A stretch of 64,000 nucleotides of DNA from Phaeosaccion multiseriatum. Its lineage: Eukaryota > Ochrophyta, other classes. Positions 21,879-34,594 of the stretch are shown piece after piece. A model generated the notes under the pieces. The model had not been told where the DNA came from and did not search any database. It saw only the letters and a program-made list of their open reading frames with translations. The position numbers were made by a program, and so were the translations under genes. The number at the start of each line of letters is the position of its first letter. The first letter of the stretch is position 1. The DNA is taken from assembly GCA_965112735.1 (NCBI GenBank), contig OZ218957.1, positions 3,162,001 to 3,226,000 on the forward strand. Direction: 5' to 3'.

Positions 21879-24293
21879 CTACTTGACAAAGGCCCAGTTA
21901 TTCACCATGATCTTGCTGACGCACTGCAGCGCCTGGTCGCGCACATCTTTGTTGGGATGCTCTAGCAGGTCCATCGCCACCTCCTTCGCGCCGAGGTGCT
22001 TCACTATGCTCTTGCCTGGGGGAGAGGGGGGAGGGGAGGGAGGGACGTGGGGAGGGAGGAAGGAACAAAGGGTGGTGATGTGAGTGAGTGTAATACAGAG
22101 GGACCTTGCTCGGTCGTTAGATCGTATGCTAGTGACCATCAAATGACTATTCCTAGTGTTCGAGTGCACACCACGGTACTTCAAGTCAGTGAGTGAGTGA
22201 GTGAGTGAGTGAGTGAGTGAGGGAGGGAGGGATTGAGTGGGTCAGTGAGTGCGTGGCGAGAGCTCGAGCCTCCTCACCGCTGGGGTAGAAGCGCACAAAC
22301 TCTCCCACGTCTGAGCACGCCACTGCTTGCACCACATCGTCTTCGCTTCGCAGAAGCTGCTCGCCCATTGTCACATTATACAGAGAGAGGAGGAACGGGG
22401 GGCAGACGGGGGGGGAGTGGTGGAATGAGTGGGTAGGGAGAGAGAGGAAGAGGGAGCAGAGGCAAGAGATGAGAGGAGAGAGAAAGAGGGGGTAGAGATG
22501 ATAAGAGATTAAAAAGAGTACGACAGAGAGAAAGGTGATACACAGACACAAGCGACAGGAAAGAGAGGGGACGAGGCGTCGAGAGTAGACGGGAGAGTAG
22601 AGTAGGGATTACCCCCTCACCCCTACCCTGTTTCCGTTTCAACGTTACTAGACCGAATCAGTGTCCATCATGACCGGTCCCGACACCCTGTACTGCACTG
22701 TACCTGAATGAGCTTCTTCATGATATTGAAGTCGTCTGCCTCCGTCTCCCTCACGTGTTCCCGCCAGAACTTCTCTGTGTGCACCACGCCCCACTTGAGC
22801 TTGCCGCTCAGCACCTGAGTCACAACGGAGTGATGAGGGAGTGGGTCAGGGTCAAGTCACGGAGGGAGGCCGGGCGGGCAAACAGAGGAATGGTACCGTA
22901 AGGCCTTTAGGAGATACGAAGGAAAGGAGACACAAAGGAGAGCTCCTCTCTCCTCGCGGCCTCCATTCCCCTAACATCCCGTGACCATTCCCTGATCACT
23001 CACTACCATCCCCTAACCACCCCCTGCCCACCCCTTGCCATTCCCTGCCACCCCCTACCACCCCCTACCACCCCCTACCATCCCCTGCCATCCCCTGCCA
23101 TCCCCTGCCATCCCCTGCCATCCGCTGCCATCCCCTGCCTCACTCACCTCTTGGCTGTAGATCTCGAAGGTGGAGAGGTCTCTGTAGTTGTCTTGCAGGC
23201 GGTTGAACAGGAAATCTACGTCAGCGCCGATGTCGATGTCCGCCCACTGGAGGGGGGAGGGAGGGATGGCAGTGGACGGGGATGGATGGCAGTGGATCGG
23301 AGCGCAAGTGGGGGGCGGGAGGAGGAAGTGGGTGAGAGAGTGGGTATAGCCGGAGAGGGGAGAGGAGAACGAGAAGGGGTGAGAGAGAGAGGGAGAAGAG
23401 AACGAGAAGTAGCGAGACATAGGGAGACACACGCGAACACATACACACACAGAGAGAGAGAGGTAAGGAAGCAAGCAGTAGCGCATGCAGCGCATGTGTG
23501 GTGTGTGGCGCGTGCGGTTGTGAAGGCCCTTGATGTGTGTGTGTGTGGTATATAATACCCATTTCATCCACGCCCCTTCGCCTGCAGCACGCAAGCAACC
23601 CACAACCAATCCACACCCACACGCACCACCGCACGCACACACACCTGTCTCGACTTGAGGTTAGCGAGTGTGCTGGGCAGACCGCACGAAATCATCTCGC
23701 TATTGAAGCCGATGACCTGCCCCTCGGACAAGAGGCGAAGGGTGGCCAACGCCACTCGCACGATCTTCTCCCGGGGGGCTGCCGCTACTTGTTCCACGAG
23801 GGTAGGTACGGCCCCTGTGGGGGGCATGGCGATGGCACCCGATGGGGATGGGACACAGTCACACAAATGTCATTGTTACAGGGTGGAGTGGGGTGGGGTG
23901 GGGTGGGGTCGGTAAGTTACTGCCCACTACGTCACTGACTCTCAAGTCTCTACCAACGTCGTCACTACCCCATGTCCCCACTCAAGTACGTCACTCACCG
24001 CAGGCGAGGAAGTCGTGCCTTGTGTCCTCGCACAGCGCAATGCTCCACAGGCAAAAGCACAACTCATACAGCAGCTGAGCAGAGGCCAGATCGCTGCCCT
24101 GCATGCGCAGAAGCCTGTTTAGGTATCCCACACCCCCGTGACTGGCGAACAACACACGCGCACGCTGCATCAACAATACGACGACGACGACGACGACAAT
24201 GGCAACAACAATGACGACAACAAAAGTAACAGCAGCACGAGAACGACGACGACAATAGCAACAACAAGAACGACAACCACAAAGACAACAACG

Positions 24294-24360
<67 letters not shown>

Positions 24361-26829
24361 AAAGCTGAGTGAGCGCGTGAATAAATGGATGAGTGGAATG
24401 TGTCCAAGCAGAGCTACCAGAAAGAGAGGAGAGAACAAGGAAAAGCAGGACATGTCCAGCTACTCATTCACTCACTCCACTCACTCTCTCGAGAGTCCAG
24501 CTACTCATTCACTCACTCCACTCACTCTCTCGAGAGTCCAGCTACTCATTGACTCACTCCACTCACTCTCTCGAGAGTCCAGCTACTCCTTCACTCACTC
24601 CACTCACTCTCTCGAGAGTCCAGCTACTCATTGACTCACTCCACTCACTCTCTCGAGAGTCCAGCTACTCATTGACTCAATCCACTCACTCTCTCTCGAG
24701 TCCAGCTACTCATTCACTCACTCCACTCACTCTCTCGAGAGTCCAGCTACTCATTCACTCACTCCACTCACTCTCTCTCGAGTCTCTCGTGAGTGTTACC
24801 GGACCTTTCCACACGCGTCCCCTCCCAACCCCAGCCCTCTCATTGCTCCCCGCCTTTCCCCCTCCACCCCTCCCCCCCTCTCCCTCCTCCCCTTACCTCA
24901 GTCCGAAGCAGGATGCTCAGAGACTGTACGGCAACGCGCACGGTGGGACTACTTCCCCGTCCGCTGCTGAGCTGTTCGCATATCCTGTAATAGGGAGACG
25001 AGGTCACGTACACCACAGCACATCAAATCACAGCATGTCACATCAGAGCAGAGTAGACCAGTTGGTGATTTAGAGCAGAGCCGAGGACAAGAGTGTGAGG
25101 CCAGGGCAAGAAGAGGCAACCCAGCCACAAAGAGGAGGGTGACGAGGAGAGAGACAAGAGAGACAAGAGAGAGAGCTCTCAGACAATGCATTTGAGGCTG
25201 TGGGACGCAGAGGTTGTGGTTATGAAGGGGAGGTGAATAAGTGAGGCTCACATACGTAGGTAGTTACACACCTCTCAAAAAGTACACTCAACACACTTAC
25301 ACACATACACGCTAACACACATACACACACTGACATACTTGCACACCCTCTTAAAACTTAAAACATACACTTACACACTTACCCACATACACACAGGCAT
25401 ACACACTTACACAGGCATACACACACGCCTAACACTTACCAGAATACGAGAGGCTCAATGTCCGCATCGAGATGGACACAGAGCAGCGCCAGGCTGTGGC
25501 CGCACACCTGCTGCACGCTAGTGTCGCCGCTCTGCAGGGCCCGCATGAAGGGGTTGACGTCAAGGGCGCCAGTGCTCTCGTCGAGAAAGAGCTTGGCGCG
25601 TTTGGGGCTGTCCTCCGATAGGGCGTCCTCCACACGACTCACCGCGAAGTACTGGGGAGGGAGGGAGGGAGGGAGGGAGGGAGGGAAGGAGGGAGGGAGG
25701 GAGGGAGGGAAGGAGGGATTGAGGGAGGGAGGGAGGGAGGGAGGGAGGGAGAGGCGAAGCACACATTGAATCAAGAGATGGCACATGGAGGCAGAGAGAA
25801 CGCAGGTAGTGTGATGGAAGCCGCCATTTGGACCATGGATGGTTCTCCTCCTCCTCTCCCTCCTCCTCCCCCTCCTCCTCCTCTTACCTGAACCATGGTG
25901 TCGCCCGTAACGACTTTGAGAAGCTTGACCAACAGCCCCACGTAGGACTGCCCCTTCCCCCCCGTCTGCATGACGTAGTCCATGGGGTGGTCTTCGCACA
26001 TTTTCAACTCATTCAGATCCTCCTTGCTCAACAGTCCTGTTGTTTGTGTGTTGTTTGGGAGGGCACAGGTGGGGTGGGGCAGGGCGGGTGGGTGGGTGCC
26101 AGTGAAAGCAAAACATGGGGCGTGCGAGAAAGAGACTAGACAAAGAGACGGAAAATGGGCGATAGACGCTGTGCGAGATGCCTGGCAGTAGAAAGAAGGG
26201 TGGGTTTTAGACAGTGAGGCAGTGAGCCCAAGGCCCGGGAGAGGGTTTGTGTGGGGGCTTTCGTTCGGGAGGGGAAAGGAAGGAAGATAAGAGAGGAGAT
26301 TCCGACGCGTCTGCGGCACGGTGACACCCTGCGCTAAGTGCTGTGCCTGGTATTTGTAATTGGGCTTTCCAATGAGAGCTCAAAGGGCATGCTTATCGGT
26401 ATCGAGAAAGGGCGGAGAGGGCCCGTGCTACAGTATTTAGAAAACTCTCTGGGCCGAAGCCGCTTCCACCACCAGCTCCACAACCCAACCCACGCTGGAT
26501 GCAAACCCCCGTGTGCTCGTTAGTGCAGGACGCAAGACAAACAATGCCCTTTGTCCGGAATGGGGAGGATGCCTTCAGTGTATTGAAGGGAGGCATGCAG
26601 CAGAAGCGAATCTTGCTACTCCCCCGGTCAGCAATCTAGCCCTCCCTCTTGCGCACTGCCCCTTACCTCCTCTGACGAGCCTATCCCAGTCTACATCCTC
26701 GAAGCTAACGTGTGTTGGTCCCCCTTCCTGGCCGAACATCCCCCCTAGCACCCCAGAGTACTTCTGTGCTGCGTCCATCTCCGACAGCTGTTGCGCCAGC
26801 TGCGCGACCTGGACGTTCTCCCTCGCCAT
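21879..26829 (-). CDS. VMA13: V-type proton ATPase subunit H
   Basis: Regulatory subunit of the V1 sector that couples V1 to V0 in acidifying endomembranes. Ten exons (minus): 26829-26667, 26036-25888, 25651-25440, 24984-24897, 24164-23999, 23814-23645, 23246-23148, 22814-22704, 22356-22278, 22015-21879. All phases join, giving 457 residues, the normal family length. Landmarks are LLYELCFCLWSIAL in the N-terminal armadillo domain, SGKLKWGVVHTEKFWREHV at the start of the C-terminal domain, VVQAVACSDVGEFVRFYPSG, and the end block VRDQALQCVSKIMVNNWAFV. All match the order in yeast Vma13. The intron 24164-24985 carries AAC and 41-bp repeats. The 5' end faces the APRT gene across about 300 bp. Confidence 0.95.
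24290..24362. repeat. AAC trinucleotide microsatellite
   Basis: About 22 perfect AAC units preceded by ACG/AAC-like degenerate repeats (24178-24290), in an intron of the V-ATPase H gene. Confidence 0.92.
24453..24790. repeat. 41-bp minisatellite in V-ATPase H intron
   Basis: About eight copies of a 41-bp unit that begins GTCCAGCTACTCATTCACTC. Most copies carry the palindrome CTCTCGAGAG. Two copies lose the last bases and read CTCTCTCGAGT. The array sits in the intron between exons 24984-24897 and 24164-23999. Confidence 0.92.
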
Positions 26830-27129
26830 CCTTGGGCCGCAGCAGCACGCCGAGCAGCAGCGTTTGCTTCAGGGAGGCTTTCTCCTTGGGGGTCGCCCCC
26901 TCTCTCCTATCCTCCTCTCTCCTTGTTCACTTGCTTTCCGCTGATTATGCAGCGGAGAACTAGATGTTGGGATAATCCTCAAAGGTTCACAAGCCTTCAC
27001 AGCGCTCTCTATTCTCTCCCTCCACTTTTCTCTCAAGAAGCTACATAGGAAATGTGCGTCAGCCGCTCCCGTGCGTAAAAATCTCTCTTGTCATGACACA
27101 GCGCCCCAACAAAAACAAGAAAAAAAGAG
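26830..27129. promoter_or_regulatory. Shared head-to-head promoter region of V-ATPase H and APRT
   Basis: The start codons at 26829 (minus) and 27130 (plus) are 300 bp apart with no gene between. The segment must hold both 5' UTRs and both promoters. No TATA box or known operator stands out. Confidence 0.55.
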
Positions 27130-28231
27130 ATGTCTTCTGCGCAGCACCAGCCAGATGGGCCTGAGGCCAAGAGAATCGCGAGTGTTATCCCCTACTCCCC
27201 CTTCAAAGGCATCGATAGGTGAGGAGGGTTGCTATGTGGGGTGAAGCAGCCATCCCCTTGATGATGATTGATGCTATTCCTGCTGCTGCTGCTGCTGCTG
27301 TTCTCCTGTTTCGCTGACTGATACACGTACGATGATGCACGAGAGAAGGTTCTATGACATCGGGGGCATGTGCGCGGATCCCGAGGCCTTTGCGCTGGCG
27401 GTGAGCATCTTTGTGGCGAGGTACAAGGACATGGGCATCACCAAGATCGGGTAAGTAAGGGAATAAAGGGGGGCGATAGATCAGCACAAGTGTCATTGTG
27501 TTGTTGGAGAGACAAGTGTGATCGCATAACGTGCTCCCCAAGGCTGTGTTATTGGAGGACTAACAAATCCGTGGATATTCCTCTCGTCCTCCCTCTCTTT
27601 TGTATCCATTTCCGACGCTACAACACACACGAATACAGTGGCTTCGACGCTCGAGGCTTCATCCTGGGCCCTCCGGTGGCCCTGGCCCTTAAGGTCCCCT
27701 TCTTCATGCTGCGTAAGGAGGGCAAGATGCCCAACGCCGTGACAGGAGAGAGCTACTCCAAGGAGTACAAGGGAGACGACGCCGCCACCGGACAGGACAG
27801 GCTGGGCATCCCCAGGGCGGCCGTGCAGGCGGGGGATAGAGTACTGCTCATAGACGACTTGATCGCTACAGGAGGTGCGTGTGTGTATGTGTGTGTAGGT
27901 GTGCGCGTGTTGCTGAAGACGACGCTTCTAGTATGGTCCATTGCTGTCCCCTTGTCTCAGTGGCCCTTATCCGCGCGTCTTTTGCCCCTCCCTGAATATA
28001 TGAACCCCCCCCCTCCCCCTTCCTCTTTCCCTCCTTCCCCCTACCTCCCTGACAGGCACCCTCTTGGCCGGGCTGAACCTCGTCAAGGGGCAGGGAGCAG
28101 AGGTGGTGGAGAGCGCATGCATGATCGAACTCAAGGTGTTGAAGGGCGTGGACATGGTCCGCAAAACCCATCCCGATGCCAAGGTTTGGTCTCTCATCAG
28201 CGAGGACATCCTTACCCTCGAGGCCAGCTGA
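27130..28231 (+). CDS. APT1: Adenine phosphoribosyltransferase
   Basis: Purine-salvage enzyme converting adenine and PRPP to AMP, cytosolic by lack of a presequence. Four exons: 27130-27218, 27349-27450, 27639-27874, 28056-28231, phases 2, 2, 1, giving 200 residues (family about 180). The PRPP-binding loop is VLLIDDLIATGGTLLAG, split by the third intron. The purine-side segment is GFDARGFILGPPVALAL, and LRKEGKMPNAV follows, as in other APRTs. The start was chosen because it is the first ATG and gives a normal short N-terminus ahead of the first conserved block. It is head-to-head with V-ATPase H. Confidence 0.94.
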
Positions 28232-29538
28232 GCAGCCATCCTCCTCAGTTTCAGTTTCAGTTTCAGTTTGGCTGTACGGGACCTCTGTTCCTCTTCACAG
28301 CCCGCCCTCATCAGCGAGTCGCATGGCGTCCCCGGGGAGCGAGGGGCGAGTGGCGAGCAGTGGGTACCTAGCAGGGGCACTGGCAGCGGACTCCTGCGAG
28401 GGATGGTGCTGTGCTGCGCCCATCGACTGGAGACGACCGAAGAGGCATGGGCTGACAACAACCAGGAAGCTTGGGGTGGTCTCACCAACCGCTGGTATCG
28501 AGCTTCAGCAGCAGCGGCGGTGGCGGCGGTGGCGGCGGCGGCGGCGGCGACGGGGCGCAGCCTAGGGCGCGGAGGCTGGTGGAGACGAGCGGCCGAGACT
28601 CCAGCAGCAGCAGCAGCAGCAGCAGGAGGCGAGGTGGAGGGAGAGAGGAGCAAGGCGAGGATGAGAGGAGGAGAGCAGCGACGCATATACCTTGGAGAGG
28701 ATGCTGCATCTGAGCTGTTGTTGCTCATGAAAAAATGTTGATGAGACTTGAGTTCGAGCGGAGCACAAGGGCCGAATATGGTCCGCTCGGGTCGTCGGGG
28801 AGATAGCGCGATTTGGCAAATTCGCATGATGCTGCTGGAGGTGCTTGAGCCGGCGCCTCTGCTTCTGTGAAGTCGAAGGGCTGGCCTTTGTGCGGGCTCT
28901 TTCCCCGTTGCTCGCATCGCTGAAACCCGATCGGTCCCAAGTACCATCGTGTTCGGGTGGGTCAAAGGGTCCTTCTCTGTAGCGAGTGGGCAGAGTCAAG
29001 AGGGCTGGTCGGCAACCGATGCTATCAATCATAAATCGTCCCTCTATCTTCTCTATACAACTCCTCGTAACAGCGCAATCACATCGTGCACGAGTTAGTG
29101 TGGGAGAGTTCCTCCAGAATAAAAGTAAATCTCCAGGGGGGGGTCCGGGTCCTGAGCCAAATGGGCAGAAGTAGAGGGGTTCAGTAACCCCATCTTGCCG
29201 CAGTAGTGGAGTAGGGGGGTGAAGGGGGTTAAGGACAGGACTGCCTAGGCGCTGAATCGCTCATAAGCCCTCGTAAGATTGAGATTTAGGTCCCATTCTC
29301 TCGAAAACCACCCGTGAGTAGTAACTACGCAGAGGCGCTTTCCCTCCCACTCTCTGCCTCTCCTCTCTCGCTCCCGCCCCCCCCCTCTCTCTCTGCTGCG
29401 GGTGTCTGAGGTGGAGGTCTTCTCTGGACTGCTATCATCGGAGATGGACTGAGGGGCTTCGGGCGTCGAGGCATCCACAGCTGAACCGAACAGGAACGAA
29501 GTTGGTTGGGCCCCGAGACAGGGAGGGGGAATATAGTG
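28232..29538. other. Spacer after APRT; only ambiguous reading frames
   Basis: TTTCAG hexamer repeats at 28244-28269 follow the APRT stop. A plus-strand frame 28268-28741 (157 codons, Ala/Gly/Arg-rich from GGC and CAG runs) and minus-strand frames across 28480-29032 are both open. Neither shows a recognised domain or convincing splice context. I treat the region as APRT 3' UTR plus subtilase promoter. Confidence 0.4.
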
Positions 29539-32500
29539 ATGATACGGAGAGGACTGCCTCGTGTGGTGGGCATGACGAGGATAATGGTGACGATAGCGAT
29601 GGCCGCTTTGCTTGTGGCGGCCGAGGAGGGCGGTAGATTAGCGGGGCTGGGGCTTCCAACAGAAGAGGGGGGGGGGAAGGGCCAAATACGAGAATCAGCA
29701 GGGTCAGTTGGCGAGAAGGAACTTCAGCAGGAGCAGCCGCAGCCGCAGCAGCCGCAACGGCAAAGCGTGCACTCGCTGGGCGGTGTCCACAGTGTGCTCA
29801 CCTCCTCTCTCCACGGAGAGTTCGACGGGGACGAAGACACCTTTTCGAGGGCCTTGGAGTGGGAGTGGAGCGCTTTTGACCGCCTCAGCGCCGGCAACCC
29901 GGGCCACCGCACTCCGTTCCTAGTGTACAGCGTCGGGGGTCGAGCAGCGGCGAGGCGGCTGCGTGAGATTGCCGGAGGGCTACACAACGTGCGCTCTCTC
30001 CATCATGACCACGAAGCGGGCAGGTTGTGCAGCGTAGCGAGTTTGGATGCAGCGGCCGTGTCGACACTATTGGAGGAGGGGGACGATCAGGGGCTGGACT
30101 TTTCTCTGCATCCTCTGCCTCAGCTGGCAAAGCTATCACCTCAGCTGCAGATGGTGGTGGAGGAAGGCTCGTCGATTGGAGGTGGTTCGGAAGGAGGAGA
30201 GGGCCTTCCCGTCTTGGCGGACTGGAACAAGACCCACGCTTTGGAGGTGATTCTCACCCCGGGGGAGTGGGCAAAGGGGGCAGTGGCCAGTGTCGTCGAC
30301 TCGTGGATGAAGCAATTGATGGGACAGCGAGGAGGAGCAACAGGCGGGGCGGTAAAGCAGCTGCAGGAGTCCTTCTTTTGGCTCGGTGCGCCTGCCGGGG
30401 ACGAGGGTGGAGTCGGGGCCGGAGCCACAGGGGAGAGCGATCACGTGGTGCGCAAGAGAGGGGCGTGGGCAGGGCTGCTGGAGCACCACCGCCAGGGGGG
30501 AGGGGAAGAAGAAGAAGAAGAGGGAGCAGAAGGGGAAGAGTCCCCGCTTTGCGGGTTCAGCACCCCGGGGGGAGTGGCCGTTTCCCTCCCCTCCAGCGCA
30601 GTACATTTGGGCGAGGCCAAGGTGGTGCTCACCCTGCGCGCAGAGGAGAGCCTTCCCTGCATGTCGCTCCTGCTCGGGCTGTTGAGTGTGCAGCCCGACG
30701 TCAGGCGCATCGGCATTCACGCCAGAGATGCGAGGGTGCAAAACGTGGACGCTGCCTGGGTGGCCCAGTCCAACTTGGAGGACTACTACCCGCTGTGGGA
30801 AGCTGATCTCAAGGGAGAGGGGGAGGTGATTGGTGTAGCAGATACGGGGGTGGATCGGCAGCACTGCCACTTTAGAGAGTCAACGGGCGAGGCGGTGGAG
30901 GGGAGTGGGGTAGACAACCCCATCACGGATCTGACGAGGCGCAAGGTGGTGCAGTACATTGCCTACGTGGATGATGTCGACACCGACAATGGACACGGTA
31001 CACACGTGGCGGGCACCCTGGCAGGGAGCGTTGCCGGCCAAGTGGCCGGGGAAGGGTCGGCGGACGGGCAGGCCTATGATGCCAAGATTGCCGTGTTCGA
31101 CTTTGGTGACTCGGAAACCGATCTGCGGGTGCCCCCCAACCTCGCCAATGACATGTTCGCAGCGGCCTACGACGGCGCGGGCGCGCGCGTGCACAGCAAC
31201 TCCTGGGCCATTATGGAGACTGACTATCAGACCGCAGACGTGGAGATTGACACCTATGTCAACGAAAACCCACAATTCCTGGTGGTCGTGGCGGCGGGTA
31301 ACTGCGGTTTCATCGACGAGAACGACCGCTCCTCCACCTGCAGCGACATTGGCCCCACTCGCTCGGTGCTCTCCCCCGCGCTGGGCAAGAACGTGTTGGC
31401 CGTGGGGGCGACCAAGGCCGGCAACGCCCGACAGACCGTGGCCTTTTTCTCCTCGCAGGGGCCCACCGCGGACAACCGCATCAAGCCTGACGTGCTCACT
31501 GTGGGCAGCCCTCTCCTCTCGGCCTCTGCCGATCCGACTGTGGCCTCTTGCTCCTTCACAGAGCGAGACGGAACCAGCATGGCATGCCCAGTGGTGGCGG
31601 GGTACGCAGCCATCACCAGGCAGTACTATCGAGAAGGATGGTATGCAGCAGGACAGCAGGACCTGGCTTTCGGCTTCAACCCCAGCGCCGCTTTGCTCAA
31701 GGCCACCATCGTCAACTCGGCAAGCAGCGTGGGCACGGCGGAGTGCTACCCCCTGGACGAGACGTGCTCGGATGTGACGTTGGGCAACGCCCCGGATATG
31801 TATCAAGGGTTTGGAACCATGACCATGTCGGAGGCCCTCAACTTTGATCAGAACATGGGCATCTTCATCAAGGACTGGGAGTTCATCACAGACGGTACGG
31901 GAGGGAGGGAGAGGAGGAGGAGAGGAAGGGGGGGGGGGTGCAGGGAGGAGGGCACGAGGGCAGGAGGAGAAGGAGGGGGAGTGTCTTTTTTCCTTGCAGT
32001 AGTTACAGCCTGCCTAGTGTACCCATTCATGTTTGGTCTCGATTTAATCGCTCTCTCATCTCTTCTCTTCTGCCCTCTTGTCTCCTTCCTCTCCCTCGCG
32101 CCTTCTTTCTGCCGCTCGCGCTCTCCTTCTCCCCCTCTCCTTTCTCCCCCTCTCTCTCTCTCCCTTTCCCCCTCTCCCATTCGGTTTCATTCCGTTACAG
32201 GTGCACAGAGCGAATGGAACGTCACGCTTACCAACAGCACCATAGGCAACAACCTCCGCGTCACCCTGGCGTGGACAGACCCCCCGGGGGCCGTGGGCCA
32301 AACCCGAGCGGTGCTGCACAACATTGACCTCCAAGTCGTGGACTCGGAAACCGGCGAGGTGTTTTACCCCAACGGTGGCGTTTCATTGGACCTCAACAAC
32401 AACGTGGAGAAGGTGGTGGTGGACAATCCGGTGGCGGGCAGGACTTACCTCATTCGGGTCCTTTGCCTCCCCAACAACTTGGTCGAGTCGGATACGCAGA

Positions 32501-33795
32501 CCTTCGCAGTCGTCGCCAATGGAGAGTTCTTTGTCATCAATCAGCGGCCTGCAGAGCCGCGGAAAGACAATCTCGACAAGGTGAGGAGAGAAGATGACAC
32601 ACTTTTGTTTGTTTGGTTCGGGAGGGAGGTGGTGGGGTGGGGGGTTGGGGAGGAGAGCAGTGCTGCTTGGGTTGGGAGGGGGGACGTGCAGAGGAAAACA
32701 AACACGTTCGGTCGGTTGGTTCGGGTGGGAGGCCGGGGTTGGCGGGCGGGCGGCGGTGAGGAGGAGTGAGGTGTGTATGTGGGGGTGGGGGGGTGCACTC
32801 ACGGTCCCTCGACTGGCACTGACTGTGCGCTGTGCCTCTCTCCTAAGAGGCCTTTGATGGGGCCGTCCGTCTAAACCCCGACTATGTACACGCACTAAGT
32901 CTTCCCTCCCCGCCCCACCCACTCTACCCAATCTCCTGCTCCCTCCCTCCCTCCCTCCCTCCCTTCCTTCCTCCCTCAGGTGAGCGAGTTGTTAACGACG
33001 CAGCAATGGATCTACGTGGGCGTGGGCGCGGCGGTGGTGCTCATCCTCGGCTGCCTCTCCTGCGCCCGGTCGCAGAGCAAGAGGAGGAACAGGGCCTCTT
33101 CCAACGCCCACGGCCGCTACGCCATTCGCCTGCCCGGAGCATCGGGCCGCAGCACAATGACGCGAACGTTCCAACCACAAGACACTTGCCCTCATTGCCG
33201 TAGGTGCTTCCCTAGCGCCGCTGCTCTAGTGCAGCACGTGACCACACATCACCCCGAAGCGGTGGCCTCTCGCTCTGTGTCCCCGGGAGGGACGAGGGGC
33301 GGGTCCCGGCCGGGAGGCGAGGTGTGCCCACACTGCCGGGCAAGGTTCTCGGATGTGACGCAGCTTGTAGCGCACGTGCAGCAGGCTCACCAGCACCTGG
33401 CGCAAGACAGAATGGCCAGCAATCGGGGAGGGGTCAGTGATGACGAGATGATGAAGCTGGCCTTCGCCATCTCCATTGAGGATTCAGGCGGTGGCAACCG
33501 TGCAAGCGCGTCTCGCAGCAACAGCCCGCCGCGCATCATGCCCGACAAGAGTGGAAACAGGCAGCAGCAGCAGCAGCAGGCCAAGCCTATGTCGGACTCG
33601 GACACGGAGTACACCCGCTCTCCCCCCGTCTATGAGTCTTCTCCCCCAGCGCCCACCCGCGGCAGAAAAGGCGCCCCCACACCTGTTATTACTACGGTGA
33701 GGCCTCCGGGTCGCGGCCATCCGTCTGCGATGGATTTGCCTCGCTCTGCTGGTCACAGCAACTCCCCGTCCGCGGTTACGGGGACGCGGCGCTGA
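29539..33795 (+). CDS. Membrane-anchored subtilisin-like protease with C2H2 fingers and UIM-like tail
   Basis: Predicted type I membrane serine protease of family S8. Exons 29539-31894, 32201-32580, 32980-33795; phases 1 and 0; 1183 residues. A signal peptide (MTRIMVTIAMAALLVAA, near residues 12-28) is followed by a long pro-region with a poly-Glu insertion. The triad is Asp435 (GVADTGVD), His486 (GHGTHVAG) and Ser680 (GTSMACPV), with Asn588 of AAGNCGF as the oxyanion residue. After the catalytic domain comes a jelly-roll-like segment (LRVTLAWTDPPG). Exon 3 begins just before one membrane span (IYVGVGAAVVLILGCLSC, about residues 923-940). The predicted cytosolic tail has two C2H2 fingers (CPHCRRCF..H..H at 982, CPHCRARF..H..H at 1028) and SDDEMMKLAFAISIED at about 1066, which fits a ubiquitin-interacting motif. 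A Gln/Pro/Ser-rich end follows. Substrate and compartment are unknown. Confidence 0.85.
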
Positions 33796-34594
33796 GCAAG
33801 GAGGAGAAATAGTGATAGGAAATAGGAAGGGAAGGTATCTATCTTACTTTTGCTTTCTAGGAAGCACAAAAGTAGGTGTATCTACTTCACGGCGGCAACG
33901 TCAGTGGCAGTCAGTTATTAGTGGCCAGCAGCAGCAGTTGGTGATACAGCAGCAGCAGCAGCAGCAGAAGAAGGCGGAGCACACGCGGAGGGAGGTGGCG
34001 ATTTGTGCTTCCTCTACAGCAAGCGCCTCCCTCCCAACCAGCAGAGGAGCTGAAGGACTTACGACGGAGCAGCAGCCCGTTGAAGGTCATATATGTGTGT
34101 GTGCGTGCGTGTGTGTGTGTGTGTGTGTGAGTGTGTTGTGTGTGTGTGCGCGTACACACAAAGTGGATAAAAAAAAAAGACTATATAACCTTAGAGAGAG
34201 GAGTCGTTATTTTAAAGTAAAAAATGTATTCCAATGCAAGTGATGTGAATGACGGCGTGTTGGTGTGTCTGAGCCAAGGGGGGACGTCCCTCCCTACTCC
34301 TCATGGTGGCACTGTCGAAATACATTGATGTTTACTGTGGTGGATAAACGACACGTTCTCTGTAATTAATCTTTAAACAAGTACCCGCCCACGACAAAGC
34401 TCCGACGGGCGGGGCTGACTTGTGTCAAGGGACAGAGCCTCTACATTCTATGCTACTTTTAGGATCTTAAGCCGTGTCTGTGTATATCTAAATGCCTCCG
34501 TTCTGAATGAACAAAGCCAGCACCTCCATTCTCTCTACACTCAACCCGATATCCTCATTAATCACTAGTCTAAAACAATCATCCCGCTAAGCAT
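33796..34594. other. Convergent 3' spacer between subtilase and fasciclin gene
   Basis: Contains a CAG run with the TTGGTGATA core (33921-33975), a GT run near 34100-34150 and AT-rich sequence after 34170. A 143-codon plus frame starting near 33812 is carried by the CAG and GT repeats and is not supported as a gene. Confidence 0.5.

Noticed and set aside
24393-25073. 226-codon plus frame of SLESPATHSLTPLTL repeats and any CRISPR-like reading of the same array
   Set aside because: The 41-bp units are contiguous, without unique spacers, and lie in a eukaryotic intron.
28268-28741. 157-codon Ala/Gly-rich plus frame after APRT
   Set aside because: Two other frames and the opposite strand are equally open through the GGC and CAG runs, and there is no recognised domain; kept only as a note in the spacer entry.
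27967-28965. 332-codon minus-strand frame across the APRT 3' exon
   Set aside because: Antisense to a confident APRT exon and composed of Ala/Ser/Pro/Arg runs from GGC and CAG repeats; no domain.
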